DNA of 64,000 nucleotides from Rhodococcus sp. H36-A4 (GCF_027158005.1 NZ_JAPVLQ010000005.1:186001-250000), one strand, 5' to 3'; shown: positions 8,844-17,011, counted from the stretch's first letter. Notes: generated by a model not told the origin, from the letters alone. Numbers and translations are program-made.

Positions 8844-8865
8844 TACTGTGATCTGATCCACAGTA
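8844..8865. promoter_or_regulatory. Inverted repeat, candidate IclR operator
   Basis: TACTGTG (8844-8850) and CACAGTA (8859-8865) form perfect 7-bp arms around the 8-base spacer ATCTGATC. The site is 42 bases upstream of the IclR start and 165 bases upstream of the Rieske oxygenase start. The left part TACTGTGATC recurs on the minus strand at 6082-6091, 50 bases upstream of the flavin monooxygenase gene of the same island, which supports a shared regulator. Binding by the IclR protein is inferred. Confidence 0.5.
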
Positions 8866-9029
8866 TCTCACTCTGCCTCCGACCAGCGATTTCGGAGCGC
8901 AGATCCCTCTGGGCGGGAGACGGCCTGATCAAACCGGCACGCTTGTCCCACAGTGTGATGCAGAACACGAACGGGCCCCGGAATGCATCTCGAGGGCCGC
9001 AGGCCACAGACGGGAAAAGGAGTCACGCG

Positions 9030-10220
9030 ATGACGATTACCAACGAACACCTACCTCACGTCGAGGACGAGGTGCGTTCGATCGATGCCGGCAGCAATCC
9101 GACACGGTTCGCTCGGGGCTGGCATTGTCTCGGCCTCGCCAAGAACTTCCGCGACGGTACTCCTCACTCGATCAACGCGTTCGGTCACAAGCTCGTGGTG
9201 TGGGCAGATCGTAAAGACGAACTGAAGGTACTCGATGCATACTGCCGCCACATGGGTGGCGACCTATCCAAGGGCACGATCAAGGGCGAGGAGATCGCCT
9301 GCCCGTTCCACGACTGGCGGTGGGGCGGGGATGGCAAGTGCAAGCAAATCCCGTATGCCAGGCGTGTTCCGCCGCTGGCTCGCACCCAGACCTGGTCGAC
9401 GCTCGAGCGGAACGGCCAGCTTTTCGTGTGGAACGACCCCGAGGGCTCCAAGCCGACCGACGAGGTGACCATCCCCGAGATCGAGGGCTACGGTAGCGAC
9501 CAGTGGACTGATTGGGAATGGAACAGTGTCGTCGTAGAGGGCTCCCATTGTCGAGAAATCGTCGACAATGTGGTCGATATGGCCCACTTCTTTTACGTAC
9601 ATCTCAATCTGCCGCAGTCGTTCCGGAACATCTTCGAGGGGCACGTCGCCACGCAGGAGATGTCGTTTCTGCCGCGTGGGGATATGCGCGGGCGTGATTT
9701 CGTGAACTTCGGGGATAAAATTTTGACGCAGTCCTACGCTTCGTATTTCGGCCCGTCCTACATGATCAACCGCCTGGTTGCCGATACCGGAGACCATCCG
9801 GTAGAAGCAGTGTTGATCAACTGCCACTACCCGATATCTCCAGACTCGTTCGTTCTGCAGTACGGGGTCATGGTGAAAAAGCCTGCGGGAATCTCGAATG
9901 AGGCGGCACAGGATATGGCTGCGGAATACGGGCAAGCCACGTTGGCGACATTCGAGCAGGACATCGCGATCTGGAAAACGAAATCGAGGATCGACAACCC
10001 GCTACTGTGCGAGGAAGACGGTCCGGTTTACCAGTTGCGCCGCTGGTACAAGCAGTTCTACGTGGACACCGCGGATATCTCACAAGACATGACCACGCGT
10101 TTCGAGTTCGAGATCGACATCTCCAAGCCCACCGAGTACTGGGATGAGGAGATCGAACGCAACTTGGCCAACCGAGATGAGCAGGCGGCCGCGGGTAGCG
10201 TCGCTACCGGTCAGGGGTGA
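9030..10220 (+). CDS. kshA: KshA-like Rieske oxygenase (3-ketosteroid 9-alpha-hydroxylase oxygenase type)
   Basis: A 396-residue Rieske non-heme iron oxygenase closely resembling KshA, which 9-alpha-hydroxylates 3-ketosteroids and so leads to B-ring opening. The Rieske cluster ligands are Cys72, His74, Cys91 and His94 (CRH...CPFH). The mononuclear iron region is DNVVDMAHFFYVH with His186 and His191. Other KshA-like stretches are FARGWHCLGLAKNF, FHDWRWGGDG and SRIDNPLLCEEDGPVYQLRRW. The ATG at 9030 follows GGGAAAAGGAG; the same frame is open further upstream but without homology. The reductase partner KshB is not in the window. Rhodococcus genomes often carry several KshA copies with different substrate ranges (established), so this may be an accessory copy. 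A related terpenoid or bile-acid substrate is possible. Confidence 0.85.
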   Translation: MTITNEHLPHVEDEVRSIDAGSNPTRFARGWHCLGLAKNFRDGTPHSINAFGHKLVVWADRKDELKVLDAYCRHMGGDLSKGTIKGEEIACPFHDWRWGGDGKCKQIPYARRVPPLARTQTWSTLERNGQLFVWNDPEGSKPTDEVTIPEIEGYGSDQWTDWEWNSVVVEGSHCREIVDNVVDMAHFFYVHLNLPQSFRNIFEGHVATQEMSFLPRGDMRGRDFVNFGDKILTQSYASYFGPSYMINRLVADTGDHPVEAVLINCHYPISPDSFVLQYGVMVKKPAGISNEAAQDMAAEYGQATLATFEQDIAIWKTKSRIDNPLLCEEDGPVYQLRRWYKQFYVDTADISQDMTTRFEFEIDISKPTEYWDEEIERNLANRDEQAAAGSVATGQG

Positions 10221-10534
10221 AGATGCAACCGATCGAATGCAGCCTGTGCGGTACGACCGTACTCGTGGAGAAGTACAGCCCCCGCCATACCAGTGTGCAG
10301 TGGCTCGCCGACACGACGACTTCGTGTCGCCGGTTTGCCGACTTTGGCGCTACTGCGCCGAATGCGACACAGGCGCACGACGCTTCGAACATGCGCTGCC
10401 CCGCGTTGCACAGCACCATCGAGCAGGCCGTGCTCGATGGGCGGGTCGGCGTCACCAGGCGCACTGAACCAGTTCCTGGGAACTTCACGGACGGTCACGG
10501 AACGACGCTCGAGTCGGCACCACAGCACCATTGA
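10217..10534 (+). CDS. Small cysteine-containing protein coupled to KshA-like gene
   Basis: A 105-residue protein whose GTG start overlaps the Rieske oxygenase stop (GTGA at 10217-10220), with an alternative ATG two codons later. Visible features are a CSLCGTTVLVEKYS motif at the N-terminus, HTSVQW, a TSCRRF segment and MRCPALHSTIEQAVLDG. The four-cysteine pattern could bind zinc or iron. I recall similar small proteins next to acyl-CoA dehydrogenase or Rieske genes in actinobacterial steroid clusters, but know no function. The overlap suggests translation coupled to the oxygenase. The last 25 residues look unstructured. It could be an assembly or regulatory partner; this is inference. Confidence 0.6.
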   Translation: MKMQPIECSLCGTTVLVEKYSPRHTSVQWLADTTTSCRRFADFGATAPNATQAHDASNMRCPALHSTIEQAVLDGRVGVTRRTEPVPGNFTDGHGTTLESAPQHH

Positions 10535-10633
10535 GCGGGCAAGCGTCGACTGGTCGATCGCCTTTGCGGGTCCTGTGTTCGAGGGCGCCCCAAGAAATGC
10601 TGAAACGGACGAACCCGACGTACCCTGTGCACT

Positions 10634-11167
10634 ATGTCCGATGGAAGTGAACTCGAGAATGCCCGTGGTGCTGCACAAACGAGGCTGGAACGAGCAGTCG
10701 GTGAGGGGAGATTGACGCTTGCGCAATACTCCGACCATGCGGCCGTGGTGTGGGCGCCGACGGTAGAGCAGAACGAACTCGATGCGATAGCGCCCAACAC
10801 GATGGAACCCGTCCCGGCACGTGCACGATCTCAGTCGAAAATCCTGTGCCTGTTGAGTGATGTGAAGCGCGCGGGCCGATGGGCTTTGGCGAAGTCGACA
10901 GTCGCGATGCTGATCATGGGTGACCTCACCTTGGATCTACGGTCTGCGATCATCGGCTCCAACGAATCGACCATCACCATCGTCTCGCTCTTCGGCGACA
11001 CCGAGCTCGTCGTGCCCGACGGCGTGAACGTCGAGATCGGAGGATTCGACGTCCTCGGCGATCGCGACATCGATACGGGGTCGGTGGACCCGGGCCCGTA
11101 TGCGCCCACCATCAAGATTCGATCGTTCTCGATGTTCGGTGACCTGAAAGTGCAGTCCCCACGCTGA
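10634..11167 (+). CDS. DUF1707 protein with LiaF-like C-terminal domain
   Basis: A 177-residue protein. The first 55 residues form a DUF1707 (SHOCT-like) domain: ENARGAAQTRLERAVGEGRLTLAQYSDHAAVVWA, with the usual E-R-L..A...GRL...E-Y-S..A..A pattern. The second half, from about 85, contains repeated beta strands such as IMGDLTLDLR, VSLFGDTELVVPDGVNVEI and FSMFGDLKVQ, like the cell-wall stress protein LiaF/VraT C-terminal domain. No transmembrane helix is obvious, so it is probably cytoplasmic. Such proteins are common in actinobacteria with unknown roles, perhaps envelope stress sensing. It ends 3 bases before the convergent PIG-L deacetylase stop. ATG at 10634. Confidence 0.75.
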   Translation: MSDGSELENARGAAQTRLERAVGEGRLTLAQYSDHAAVVWAPTVEQNELDAIAPNTMEPVPARARSQSKILCLLSDVKRAGRWALAKSTVAMLIMGDLTLDLRSAIIGSNESTITIVSLFGDTELVVPDGVNVEIGGFDVLGDRDIDTGSVDPGPYAPTIKIRSFSMFGDLKVQSPR

Positions 11168-11170
11168 CCG

Positions 11171-11944
11171 TCACAGCGGCAATGCAGTCTCCGTCGGACC
11201 AGGCTCTGCGCCGACGCGTCGGAACCATTCGCGGCCGAATGCCGCTGTGAGCATGTCGAGCGGCAGGTCAAGGAACGGTCCGAAGTCGCCGACCTGAGTC
11301 TCGTGCGCGTGCATCGCTGCCCGCTTGGCGTCCATCGCGGCGCTGACGTCGACGATCGTGGTGATCTCCGCTTCCGGGAGCCCGAACGAATCGAGGTCGG
11401 GCGGAGAGTTCTCCTCGGACCAATTCGGGTTCGCCATCACGAGGGCCTTCATATGGTCGCGATTGGTCGTTGCCTCGTAGACGTTGGCGATGCCTGCTAG
11501 TTCGGCTGCACGCATACCCACGACATGCACCTTTATGTGATCGGGGTGCCCGTAACCACCGTTGGGGTCGTAGATCGTGACGACATCGGCTTGCTCTTCT
11601 TCGAGTACGTCGGCCAGCTTGCGCGCCGCGGCATCCACGTCGGCATTGCAGAACGCGTCGGGATTGTCGTTCTCGACGGTTCCTGCCATCCCCGAGTCCG
11701 CATAATGCAGCATCACCACACGATCGGCGCCGAGCACTGACGCCGAGCTCTCCAGTTCGAACTTGCGTCGCTCGACGAGGGTTTCGCCGGCGCGGAGGAT
11801 GCCGTCGGGGAACTCGCCGAGTGCACCATCGGTTGCGGTGACCAGAACGACGCGGTGACCGGCGTCGGCGGCGAGACGCATGATCCCGCCGGTGGTGAAG
11901 ACCTCGTCGTCGGGATGGGCGTGAAAGCAGACCAGAGTGCTCAT
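11171..11944 (-). CDS. PIG-L family zinc deacetylase (MshB/Mca-like)
   Basis: A 257-residue zinc-dependent N-deacetylase or amidase of the LmbE/PIG-L family, which includes MshB and Mca of mycothiol metabolism. The zinc motif AHPDDE is at residues 9-14 (His10, Asp13), and the third ligand is in the later GGYGHPDHIKVH segment. EFPDGILRAGETLVERRKFE and VVMLHYADSGMAG are typical of Mca/MshB-like members. The start is the ATG at 11944, because the fold begins with MSTLVCFHAHPDD; an upstream in-frame extension is low-complexity. It follows menE by 157 bases on the same strand. The true substrate (mycothiol conjugate, GlcNAc-inositol or another) cannot be told from sequence. Confidence 0.85.
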   Translation of the reverse strand: MSTLVCFHAHPDDEVFTTGGIMRLAADAGHRVVLVTATDGALGEFPDGILRAGETLVERRKFELESSASVLGADRVVMLHYADSGMAGTVENDNPDAFCNADVDAAARKLADVLEEEQADVVTIYDPNGGYGHPDHIKVHVVGMRAAELAGIANVYEATTNRDHMKALVMANPNWSEENSPPDLDSFGLPEAEITTIVDVSAAMDAKRAAMHAHETQVGDFGPFLDLPLDMLTAAFGREWFRRVGAEPGPTETALPL

Positions 11945-12101
11945 GCCCGAAATGTTTGCACGAACGCTCCCACAGTTCCTACTCGGTCGAGGCGGAGCAT
12001 CCCGAGCGCACACCCTTTTTGCCAACCGCACCCCCGTCCTCGGACGTCGAAATGGCGTTTCGGTTTACAAAAACGGTGCGCGCTTACCCAAGCAGCGAGA
12101 T

Positions 12102-13250
12102 CTACGACGGCGTCAGCCCGGACAGCGTGAGACGCAGTGCCGCTCGATCGAGTTTGCCGGGGCCGCGGGTGGGCAGGGAGTCGAGCAGGTACAGCTCGCG
12201 GGGTGCGGCGGTGACGTCCAAGGTGCTCCCGACGTGTTTGCGTAATGCCGCCAATGTCACTGGACCGCCGACGACAGCGACGACGACGCGGTGCCCGAGG
12301 CGCTCGTCGTCGAGGCCGACCACCGCGCACTCGCGCACGGCCGGATGCGTCGAGAGTGCGGCTTCCACCACTTGCGGTACGACGGTGAGCCCGCCGGTCG
12401 TGATGGCCTCGTCGAGGCGGCCCTGTATCGACAGCACGCCATCGAGGAGAACTCCGGCGTCGTCGGTGCGGAACCACCCCGGCTCGGCGAAGGCAGGGTG
12501 AGCAGGGTTGCCGCGGTAGCCGAGCGCGAGGGTGGCCCCACCGAGTACGACTCTGCCGTTGTCGATGCGGACCAGGGCGCCATCGAGCGGCACGCCGTCG
12601 TACACGCAGCCGCCGGCGGTTTCGCTCATCCCATAGGTGCCGACGAGGGTGATTCCGGCTTCGGCCGCCCGTTCGCGGAGGGGGACAGGTGCGGCCGCGC
12701 CACCGAGCAGCACCGCATCCAACGACGCGAGTGCCTCGACGGCAGCAGGGTGGTCCAGCGCTTTGACGAGCTGCGTAGGAACGAGCGAGGTATATCGACG
12801 CGGGCCGGCGAGCGCTCCGATTGCGGCAGGCAGCGCCGACGGGTCGAAGCCGGTGGAGACGTCGAGTATCACCGGCTCGGTGCCGGCGAGAACACTGCGT
12901 AGCAAGACCTGTAGTCCGGCGATGTGATGGGCCGGTAGCGCCAACAGCCATGAGCCGGGGCCGCCGATGCGCTCGTACGTTGCCGTGCCACTTGCCCTCA
13001 ACGCGGCCGCGGAGAGCATCGCACCCTTCGGGGTTCCCGTGGTGCCGGAGGTGGCCACGACGAGGGCTGCGGCGGACTCGATCGGCGTGCCTGGGGCCAG
13101 CGCGTCGCGCAACCGGGCGCTTTCGCGAGTGTCGGACGCGGGGACCGGAAGTACCGCAGGGCAATTCCCGTCGAGTATGTCGCTCAGCCGCGGCAACAGA
13201 GCGGCAGCGGCTGGTCCGGCCGGGATAGGTAGTTCTTCGAGCAGGTCCAC
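12102..13250 (-). CDS. menE: o-Succinylbenzoate-CoA ligase
   Basis: MenE activates o-succinylbenzoate with ATP and CoA, the step before MenB in menaquinone synthesis. The protein (about 382 residues) is an ANL-superfamily adenylate-forming enzyme: phosphate loop TSGTTGTPKGA, ALPAHHIAGLQVLL, the YGMSETAGG adenine-binding motif, WFRTDDAG and GRLDEAITTGG with the hinge, and a C-terminal lysine region near LPTRGPGKLDR. It is shorter than plant or E. coli homologues but matches the M. tuberculosis form. The start is uncertain: GTG at 13250 (VDLLEELPIPAG) is chosen since it lies 10 bases after the upstream gene stop; the frame stays open to an ATG at 13349 inside that gene. Confidence 0.9.
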   Translation of the reverse strand: MDLLEELPIPAGPAAAALLPRLSDILDGNCPAVLPVPASDTRESARLRDALAPGTPIESAAALVVATSGTTGTPKGAMLSAAALRASGTATYERIGGPGSWLLALPAHHIAGLQVLLRSVLAGTEPVILDVSTGFDPSALPAAIGALAGPRRYTSLVPTQLVKALDHPAAVEALASLDAVLLGGAAAPVPLRERAAEAGITLVGTYGMSETAGGCVYDGVPLDGALVRIDNGRVVLGGATLALGYRGNPAHPAFAEPGWFRTDDAGVLLDGVLSIQGRLDEAITTGGLTVVPQVVEAALSTHPAVRECAVVGLDDERLGHRVVVAVVGGPVTLAALRKHVGSTLDVTAAPRELYLLDSLPTRGPGKLDRAALRLTLSGLTPS

Positions 13251-13260
13251 ATCGGCGAGC

Positions 13261-13575
13261 CTAATCGGATGCTCCCAGTGTGAACGGATCGGCGAGAGGC
13301 CATCCGCCCGTCGCGAGATTCGACCGAACCCGATCGATGTCCTCTTCACGTGGCATCTCGTTGGTGACCTTGGTGATGGACACCGCGATACCCGCCTTGT
13401 CCGCGGGAAGTTGCCCGTCGGCGATGAGCGCGTCCCTGACGGAATGAACCTCGTCGTCGGACAGTCGGCGGGCCAGCAATGCGAGCAACGGGATGTAGTC
13501 CGCGTCGGGTACGCCTTCGGGGTACCCGACGCGGAACCAATCGAGGATCGCGGTGAGGAACGAAGGAACCGCCAT
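13261..13575 (-). CDS. DUF3349 protein, second tandem copy
   Basis: A 104-residue all-helical cytoplasmic protein of the DUF3349 family (Rv0543c type). Pattern: FLTAILDWFRVGYPEGVP, then PLLALLARRLSDDEV, and the end TGGWPLADPFTL. Its ATG at 13575 immediately follows the TAG of the upstream paralogue (13576), so translation is probably coupled. It shares the WxRxGYPEGxP, PL(V/L)ALLxRxLxDxxV and A(A/T)GGWPLADP stretches with that paralogue. Function is unknown; the steady linkage to menE and pitA in mycobacteria suggests a conserved role, but no enzyme motif is seen. Confidence 0.8.
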   Translation of the reverse strand: MAVPSFLTAILDWFRVGYPEGVPDADYIPLLALLARRLSDDEVHSVRDALIADGQLPADKAGIAVSITKVTNEMPREEDIDRVRSNLATGGWPLADPFTLGASD

Positions 13576-13905
13576 CTACTTCAGCGATACCGGATCTGCG
13601 AGGGGCCATCCGCCTGCAGCGAGTCGGGCCGAGACACGAGCAATGTCTTCGGGGGTCGGCTCGGTGTCGATCAGTTCCTTGATGAACTCGGAGATCTCGT
13701 CGTTGGAGATCGCGCCGGCACTCAGCGCACCACCGATGGGAGCGACGAGGCCGAGTACGACCTCGTGGACTTGGGCGTCGGTCAGTTCGGCGCGACGCAG
13801 CAGAGCCACGAGTGGGAAGCGATCCTTCGGAGGTATGCCCTCCGGGTAGCCGGCACGCAACCATTGGAGGACGGATGCGGGAAACGTGGTTTTGGGGTCG
13901 GTCAT
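13576..13905 (-). CDS. DUF3349 protein, first tandem copy
   Basis: A 109-residue DUF3349 protein, a paralogue of the next gene downstream. Visible family pattern: VLQWLRAGYPEGIPPKDRFPL, then ALLRRAELTDAQVHEVVLGL, and ARLAAGGWPLADPVSL at the end. The ATG at 13905 follows GGAAGGACAAGCATC-type purine-rich sequence on the minus strand; the frame is open further upstream but that part overlaps the membrane gene. The 35-base gap to the upstream membrane gene suggests a common transcript from pitA onward. No catalytic residues or membrane segments are evident. The duplication compared with a single copy in M. tuberculosis (from memory) is notable. Confidence 0.8.
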   Translation of the reverse strand: MTDPKTTFPASVLQWLRAGYPEGIPPKDRFPLVALLRRAELTDAQVHEVVLGLVAPIGGALSAGAISNDEISEFIKELIDTEPTPEDIARVSARLAAGGWPLADPVSLK

Positions 13906-13940
13906 GATGCTTGTCCTTCCTGGTCGAATAGCGAAGTGGA

Positions 13941-14228
13941 TCAGAAGACGGAAATTCCGAACGTGTTGTCGAGGAAGTCCTTCATGATGAAGAGAATCCC
14001 AGCAGCGATGGCGAGTACGACAACAGCGAAGCAGAGCGCCGCTACGGCGGTGGCTGCGGCCGGGCGGGTAGTGCGGAGCGAGGTGGTGCCGGTCGCATCG
14101 TCCGGTGTCTCGCCGACGGCGAGGGCTCTGAGGCCTAGAGCGAAGATTGCCGGCAGGCCTGCTCCGAGAAGCAGTCCGACGAGTACAACTTTCCACAGCG
14201 AGTCCAGCGTGTGAGTGAGAGTTTCCAT
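13941..14228 (-). CDS. Small two-helix membrane protein (Rv0544c-like)
   Basis: A 95-residue protein with two hydrophobic helices, about residues 10-35 (LWKVVLVGLLLGAGLPAIFA) and 60-80 (AVAALCFAVVVLAIAAGILF), joined by a polar loop. It lies 11 bases downstream of pitA and upstream of DUF3349, the position of the small membrane gene Rv0544c in M. tuberculosis. The ATG at 14228 starts METLTHTLDSLWKVV. The close spacing argues for a role linked to PitA phosphate transport, for example as a small auxiliary subunit; this is inference. Confidence 0.8.
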   Translation of the reverse strand: METLTHTLDSLWKVVLVGLLLGAGLPAIFALGLRALAVGETPDDATGTTSLRTTRPAAATAVAALCFAVVVLAIAAGILFIMKDFLDNTFGISVF

Positions 14229-14239
14229 TGCCGTTCTTC

Positions 14240-15406
14240 CTAAACCGTTGTGGGGGACTTTTCGTCGGCCGGAAGGAGGCCACCGTCCCACTCGTCGTTG
14301 ACGTTGCTCGGGTCGATCGGCTGGCGACGCGACCGCAGGTACATGAAGGCTGCCAAGGCGATGAGAATGGCGAAAACGACCAGCACGCCGGGCAATCCGC
14401 CCACGGAGTCGGCGAGGTGCCAGCATGCCGCGCCGACGACGCCTGCGAGGGGCAGGGTGATGACCCACGCGACTGCCATGCGTCCCGCGACGTTCCAGCG
14501 GACCTGTGCGCCCGGTTTGCCCACGCCCGAGCCGAGGATGGATCCTGTCGCGACCTGCGTCGTCGACAACGGTAGCCCCAGGTGGCTGGAGGTCAGGATA
14601 ATTGCGGCGGAGGAAGATTCCGCTGCCATTCCCTGGGGGGACGCGATTTCGACGAGTCCCTTGCCGAGTGTGCGGATGACTCGCCACCCACCGAGGTATG
14701 TGCCCAGAGCGATCGCGAGTGCGCAGGTGAACTTGACCCACAACGGCATCTCGGCTTCGGGACCGACCGTGCCGTACGCGACGAGAGCCAGGAAGATGAC
14801 GCCCATAGTCTTCTGTGCGTCGTTGGTGCCGTGGGCGAGCGAGACCAACGATGCTGAACCGATCTGGCCCCAGCGGAAGCCGCGCTCCCTCGACTTCTCC
14901 GGCACCGCATTGGTGATGCGGTAGATCACCCGGGTGCCGACGGTGGCAACGAGACCTGCGACGACGGGTGCGAGCACGGCGGGGAGCACGATTTTGCTCC
15001 AAACGCCGTCCCAGACGACCCCCGACGTGCCGAGACCCGCGATTGTCGCGCCGATGAGCCCGCCGAACAGTGCATGTGACGAGCTGGACGGTATGCCGAG
15101 GAGCCACGTTGCGAGATTCCACAGGATCCCGCCGACGAGACCGGCGAAAATGATGGTCAGCAGCGCTTGGCCACCGGTATCGCCGAGGTTGACGATGCCT
15201 TTGGCGACCGTCGCTGCCACCTCCACGGACAGGAATGCGCCGACGAGATTCAAGACGGCGGACAGGGTGACTGCAACCTTGGGTTTCAGTGCCCCTGTTG
15301 CGATCGACGTCGCCATGGCGTTGGCGGTGTCATGGAAACCGTTGGTGAAGTCGAACGCCAAAGCGGTCACGACGACAACCAGAAGTACGACGAATTCTGC
15401 GCTCAC
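14240..15406 (-). CDS. pitA: Low-affinity inorganic phosphate transporter
   Basis: PitA imports phosphate as a metal-phosphate complex by proton symport. The 388-residue protein has about ten hydrophobic helices. The two inverted family signature repeats are visible: FDFTNGFHDTANAMATSIATGALKP-type near residues 18-40 and the SLAHGTNDAQKTMGVI segment near 195-210. The ILWNLATWLLGIPSSSSHAL stretch and LPLSTTQVATGSILGSG are also classic PiT motifs. The ATG at 15406 gives MSAEFVVLL. It begins a probable five- or six-gene minus-strand operon including the small membrane protein, two DUF3349 genes and menE. The upstream 179 bases are shared with the divergent gene at 15586. Confidence 0.93.
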   Translation of the reverse strand: MSAEFVVLLVVVVTALAFDFTNGFHDTANAMATSIATGALKPKVAVTLSAVLNLVGAFLSVEVAATVAKGIVNLGDTGGQALLTIIFAGLVGGILWNLATWLLGIPSSSSHALFGGLIGATIAGLGTSGVVWDGVWSKIVLPAVLAPVVAGLVATVGTRVIYRITNAVPEKSRERGFRWGQIGSASLVSLAHGTNDAQKTMGVIFLALVAYGTVGPEAEMPLWVKFTCALAIALGTYLGGWRVIRTLGKGLVEIASPQGMAAESSSAAIILTSSHLGLPLSTTQVATGSILGSGVGKPGAQVRWNVAGRMAVAWVITLPLAGVVGAACWHLADSVGGLPGVLVVFAILIALAAFMYLRSRRQPIDPSNVNDEWDGGLLPADEKSPTTV

Positions 15407-15585
15407 ACTACAAAGTGTGACGCCTGGACGCCTCGATCCGTTAACTTCCCCCGAAGTGTTCTTCTTCGGTCCCCGCCCGACGCTACCTGTTCACCTGCCG
15501 TTCACTCACGGGTCCTATATGTCCGATTCGTAAGAGGTCTGCGTCACGTCGTACCGACAGAGCCTTCGGAGACGGCTGTGGGACA

Positions 15586-16935
15586 GTGGAGCCCGTGGAA
15601 TTCGACGATGGAATCGGCGGTGAGCTCGGCGGGCGGGACGACTCTGTGGCCGCCGCGCTGTCGTACCTCGACTCCGTCGATCCAGCATCCGGGGCGGACG
15701 CTCGCATCGGCTGGGACGGACTGCAGGATGTGTCTCCGGATTCCGGTCCCACTCAGACCTCGGTGCAAACATTTCTGTGGATGCATCTACGCCTTCTCGG
15801 CGAGGATCGGGATCGTTCGTGGGAAGTAGCGCGGGCACTCGCCGATCTGCTCGATCGTCTCGGCCACGCCAGGTACGCCGACATAGCGCGAAGTGAACAG
15901 ACACGAACTCTGCTCTCGGCGGTAGACGACGCAACCTGGCAAGAGCAGTACGTCACCGCCGTCGCCGAATCCGGAATCGGGCCGGCGGACACCGAATTGG
16001 TCACCTGGCAACAGACCCCGGAAGGTACCGAACGAGCCATCGTCGACCTGATCGGAGAGACCCTCGAAGTAGCCACGGTTGCAGGTGAGTTCACGCCGTC
16101 CAGGCCTCACGCACCACCGCTGAAGGCGAGTGCGCTGGCCGCCCGTCGGCGCGGAATGACCGATGCGGTTCTGCGCACCGATCGGCTCGGTGGCGTGCTC
16201 CTGGAACAGCTACTCGACCACCGGATCGCGATCTGGTCTGCCTACAGCACCCCGCGGGCCGAGCTCTATCGCGGACTGACCGAAGAGCTGCACAGTGCGA
16301 ACGAACCCGCTTTCGGATGCGTCCGTCGACTCGAAGGCATCCTCGACCTCGTTGGCGACGGCATCACCCTGACCGACACCGGTTTTCTTCCCGACTCGGT
16401 CGTGGAGCGTGCTATCGGCACCCTGTGGTCGCCGAGGGAATGGCCGTTTCCTGCCGGCTCCGAACGCGAGACAGCGCCGGTGCTGACCGTTCGGCGCCTC
16501 TTGCTGCGGCTCGGGTTGGTCCGCAAACACCACGGGCGGCTGGTGCCGACGGCCCGGGCTCGTGGAATGAGTGCCGACGGGATGTGGCGCACCCTCGTCT
16601 CCCGACTGGTCGGGACCCAGTACCACCCGGAAACGATTGCCGCCGAAGTGGTGCTCGGCGAGGTCGCCCGAGGACGTAGGCCCGTCGAGACCACGGTACT
16701 CACCTCGGCGCTGCTGGCCGCCGAAGGGTGGACGCACAGCGGTGAATCTCCTGGCGTCGCCGACATCGAGCCACTCGCCGACGTCGTGACCGCCGAACTG
16801 ACGGCTTTGGGCGCGTTTTCGTTCCCTGATTCGCGGTCCGGACAGTTCTCGGAAACCCCGTCGCCCGACGGCGTTCGACTCGCAGCGGCCCTGCTCCGAC
16901 ATCGCCTTTTGCACACGAGGCTTCCGACTATCTGA
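15586..16935 (+). CDS. Unknown cytoplasmic protein, 449 residues
   Basis: I do not recognise this protein with certainty. It has no signal peptide or membrane helix, is rich in Asp, Glu, Arg and Leu, and looks mainly helical. Residues 45-100 contain a helical bundle (QTFLWMHLRLLGEDRDRSWEVA), and the part around residues 305-345 (VRRLLLRLGLVRKHHGRLVPT) resembles a winged-helix element seen at the C-terminus of some pRiA4b ORF-3-like proteins; that likeness is weak. GTG at 15586 or three codons later could start it. Codon use and GC-rich third positions agree with a true gene. It is divergent from pitA and 76 bases before the GAF-EAL gene, with which it may be co-transcribed. Confidence 0.65.
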   Translation: MEPVEFDDGIGGELGGRDDSVAAALSYLDSVDPASGADARIGWDGLQDVSPDSGPTQTSVQTFLWMHLRLLGEDRDRSWEVARALADLLDRLGHARYADIARSEQTRTLLSAVDDATWQEQYVTAVAESGIGPADTELVTWQQTPEGTERAIVDLIGETLEVATVAGEFTPSRPHAPPLKASALAARRRGMTDAVLRTDRLGGVLLEQLLDHRIAIWSAYSTPRAELYRGLTEELHSANEPAFGCVRRLEGILDLVGDGITLTDTGFLPDSVVERAIGTLWSPREWPFPAGSERETAPVLTVRRLLLRLGLVRKHHGRLVPTARARGMSADGMWRTLVSRLVGTQYHPETIAAEVVLGEVARGRRPVETTVLTSALLAAEGWTHSGESPGVADIEPLADVVTAELTALGAFSFPDSRSGQFSETPSPDGVRLAAALLRHRLLHTRLPTI

Positions 16936-17011
16936 TCTAGTCGAGGGCGCGCACCGTTAAGCTGGACGAATACGTAGTCGGTCGGACCGCGCAGAGAGCA
17001 GGGAGACGCCG

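Noticed and set aside
8803..9029. KstR-type operator (TnnAACnnGTTnnA) before the KshA-like gene
   Set aside because: No such sequence was found; the visible inverted repeat is a different one, more in line with the adjacent IclR gene.
12967..14214. Long open frame on the plus strand opposite the DUF3349 genes
   Set aside because: It is a shadow of high-GC third positions; the two DUF3349 genes and the membrane gene on the other strand have clear families and tight spacing.
13941..15122. A 393-residue protein on the minus strand including the small membrane protein
   Set aside because: Its upstream two-thirds overlaps pitA in another frame and is Arg/Gly/His-rich; the true gene starts at 14228.
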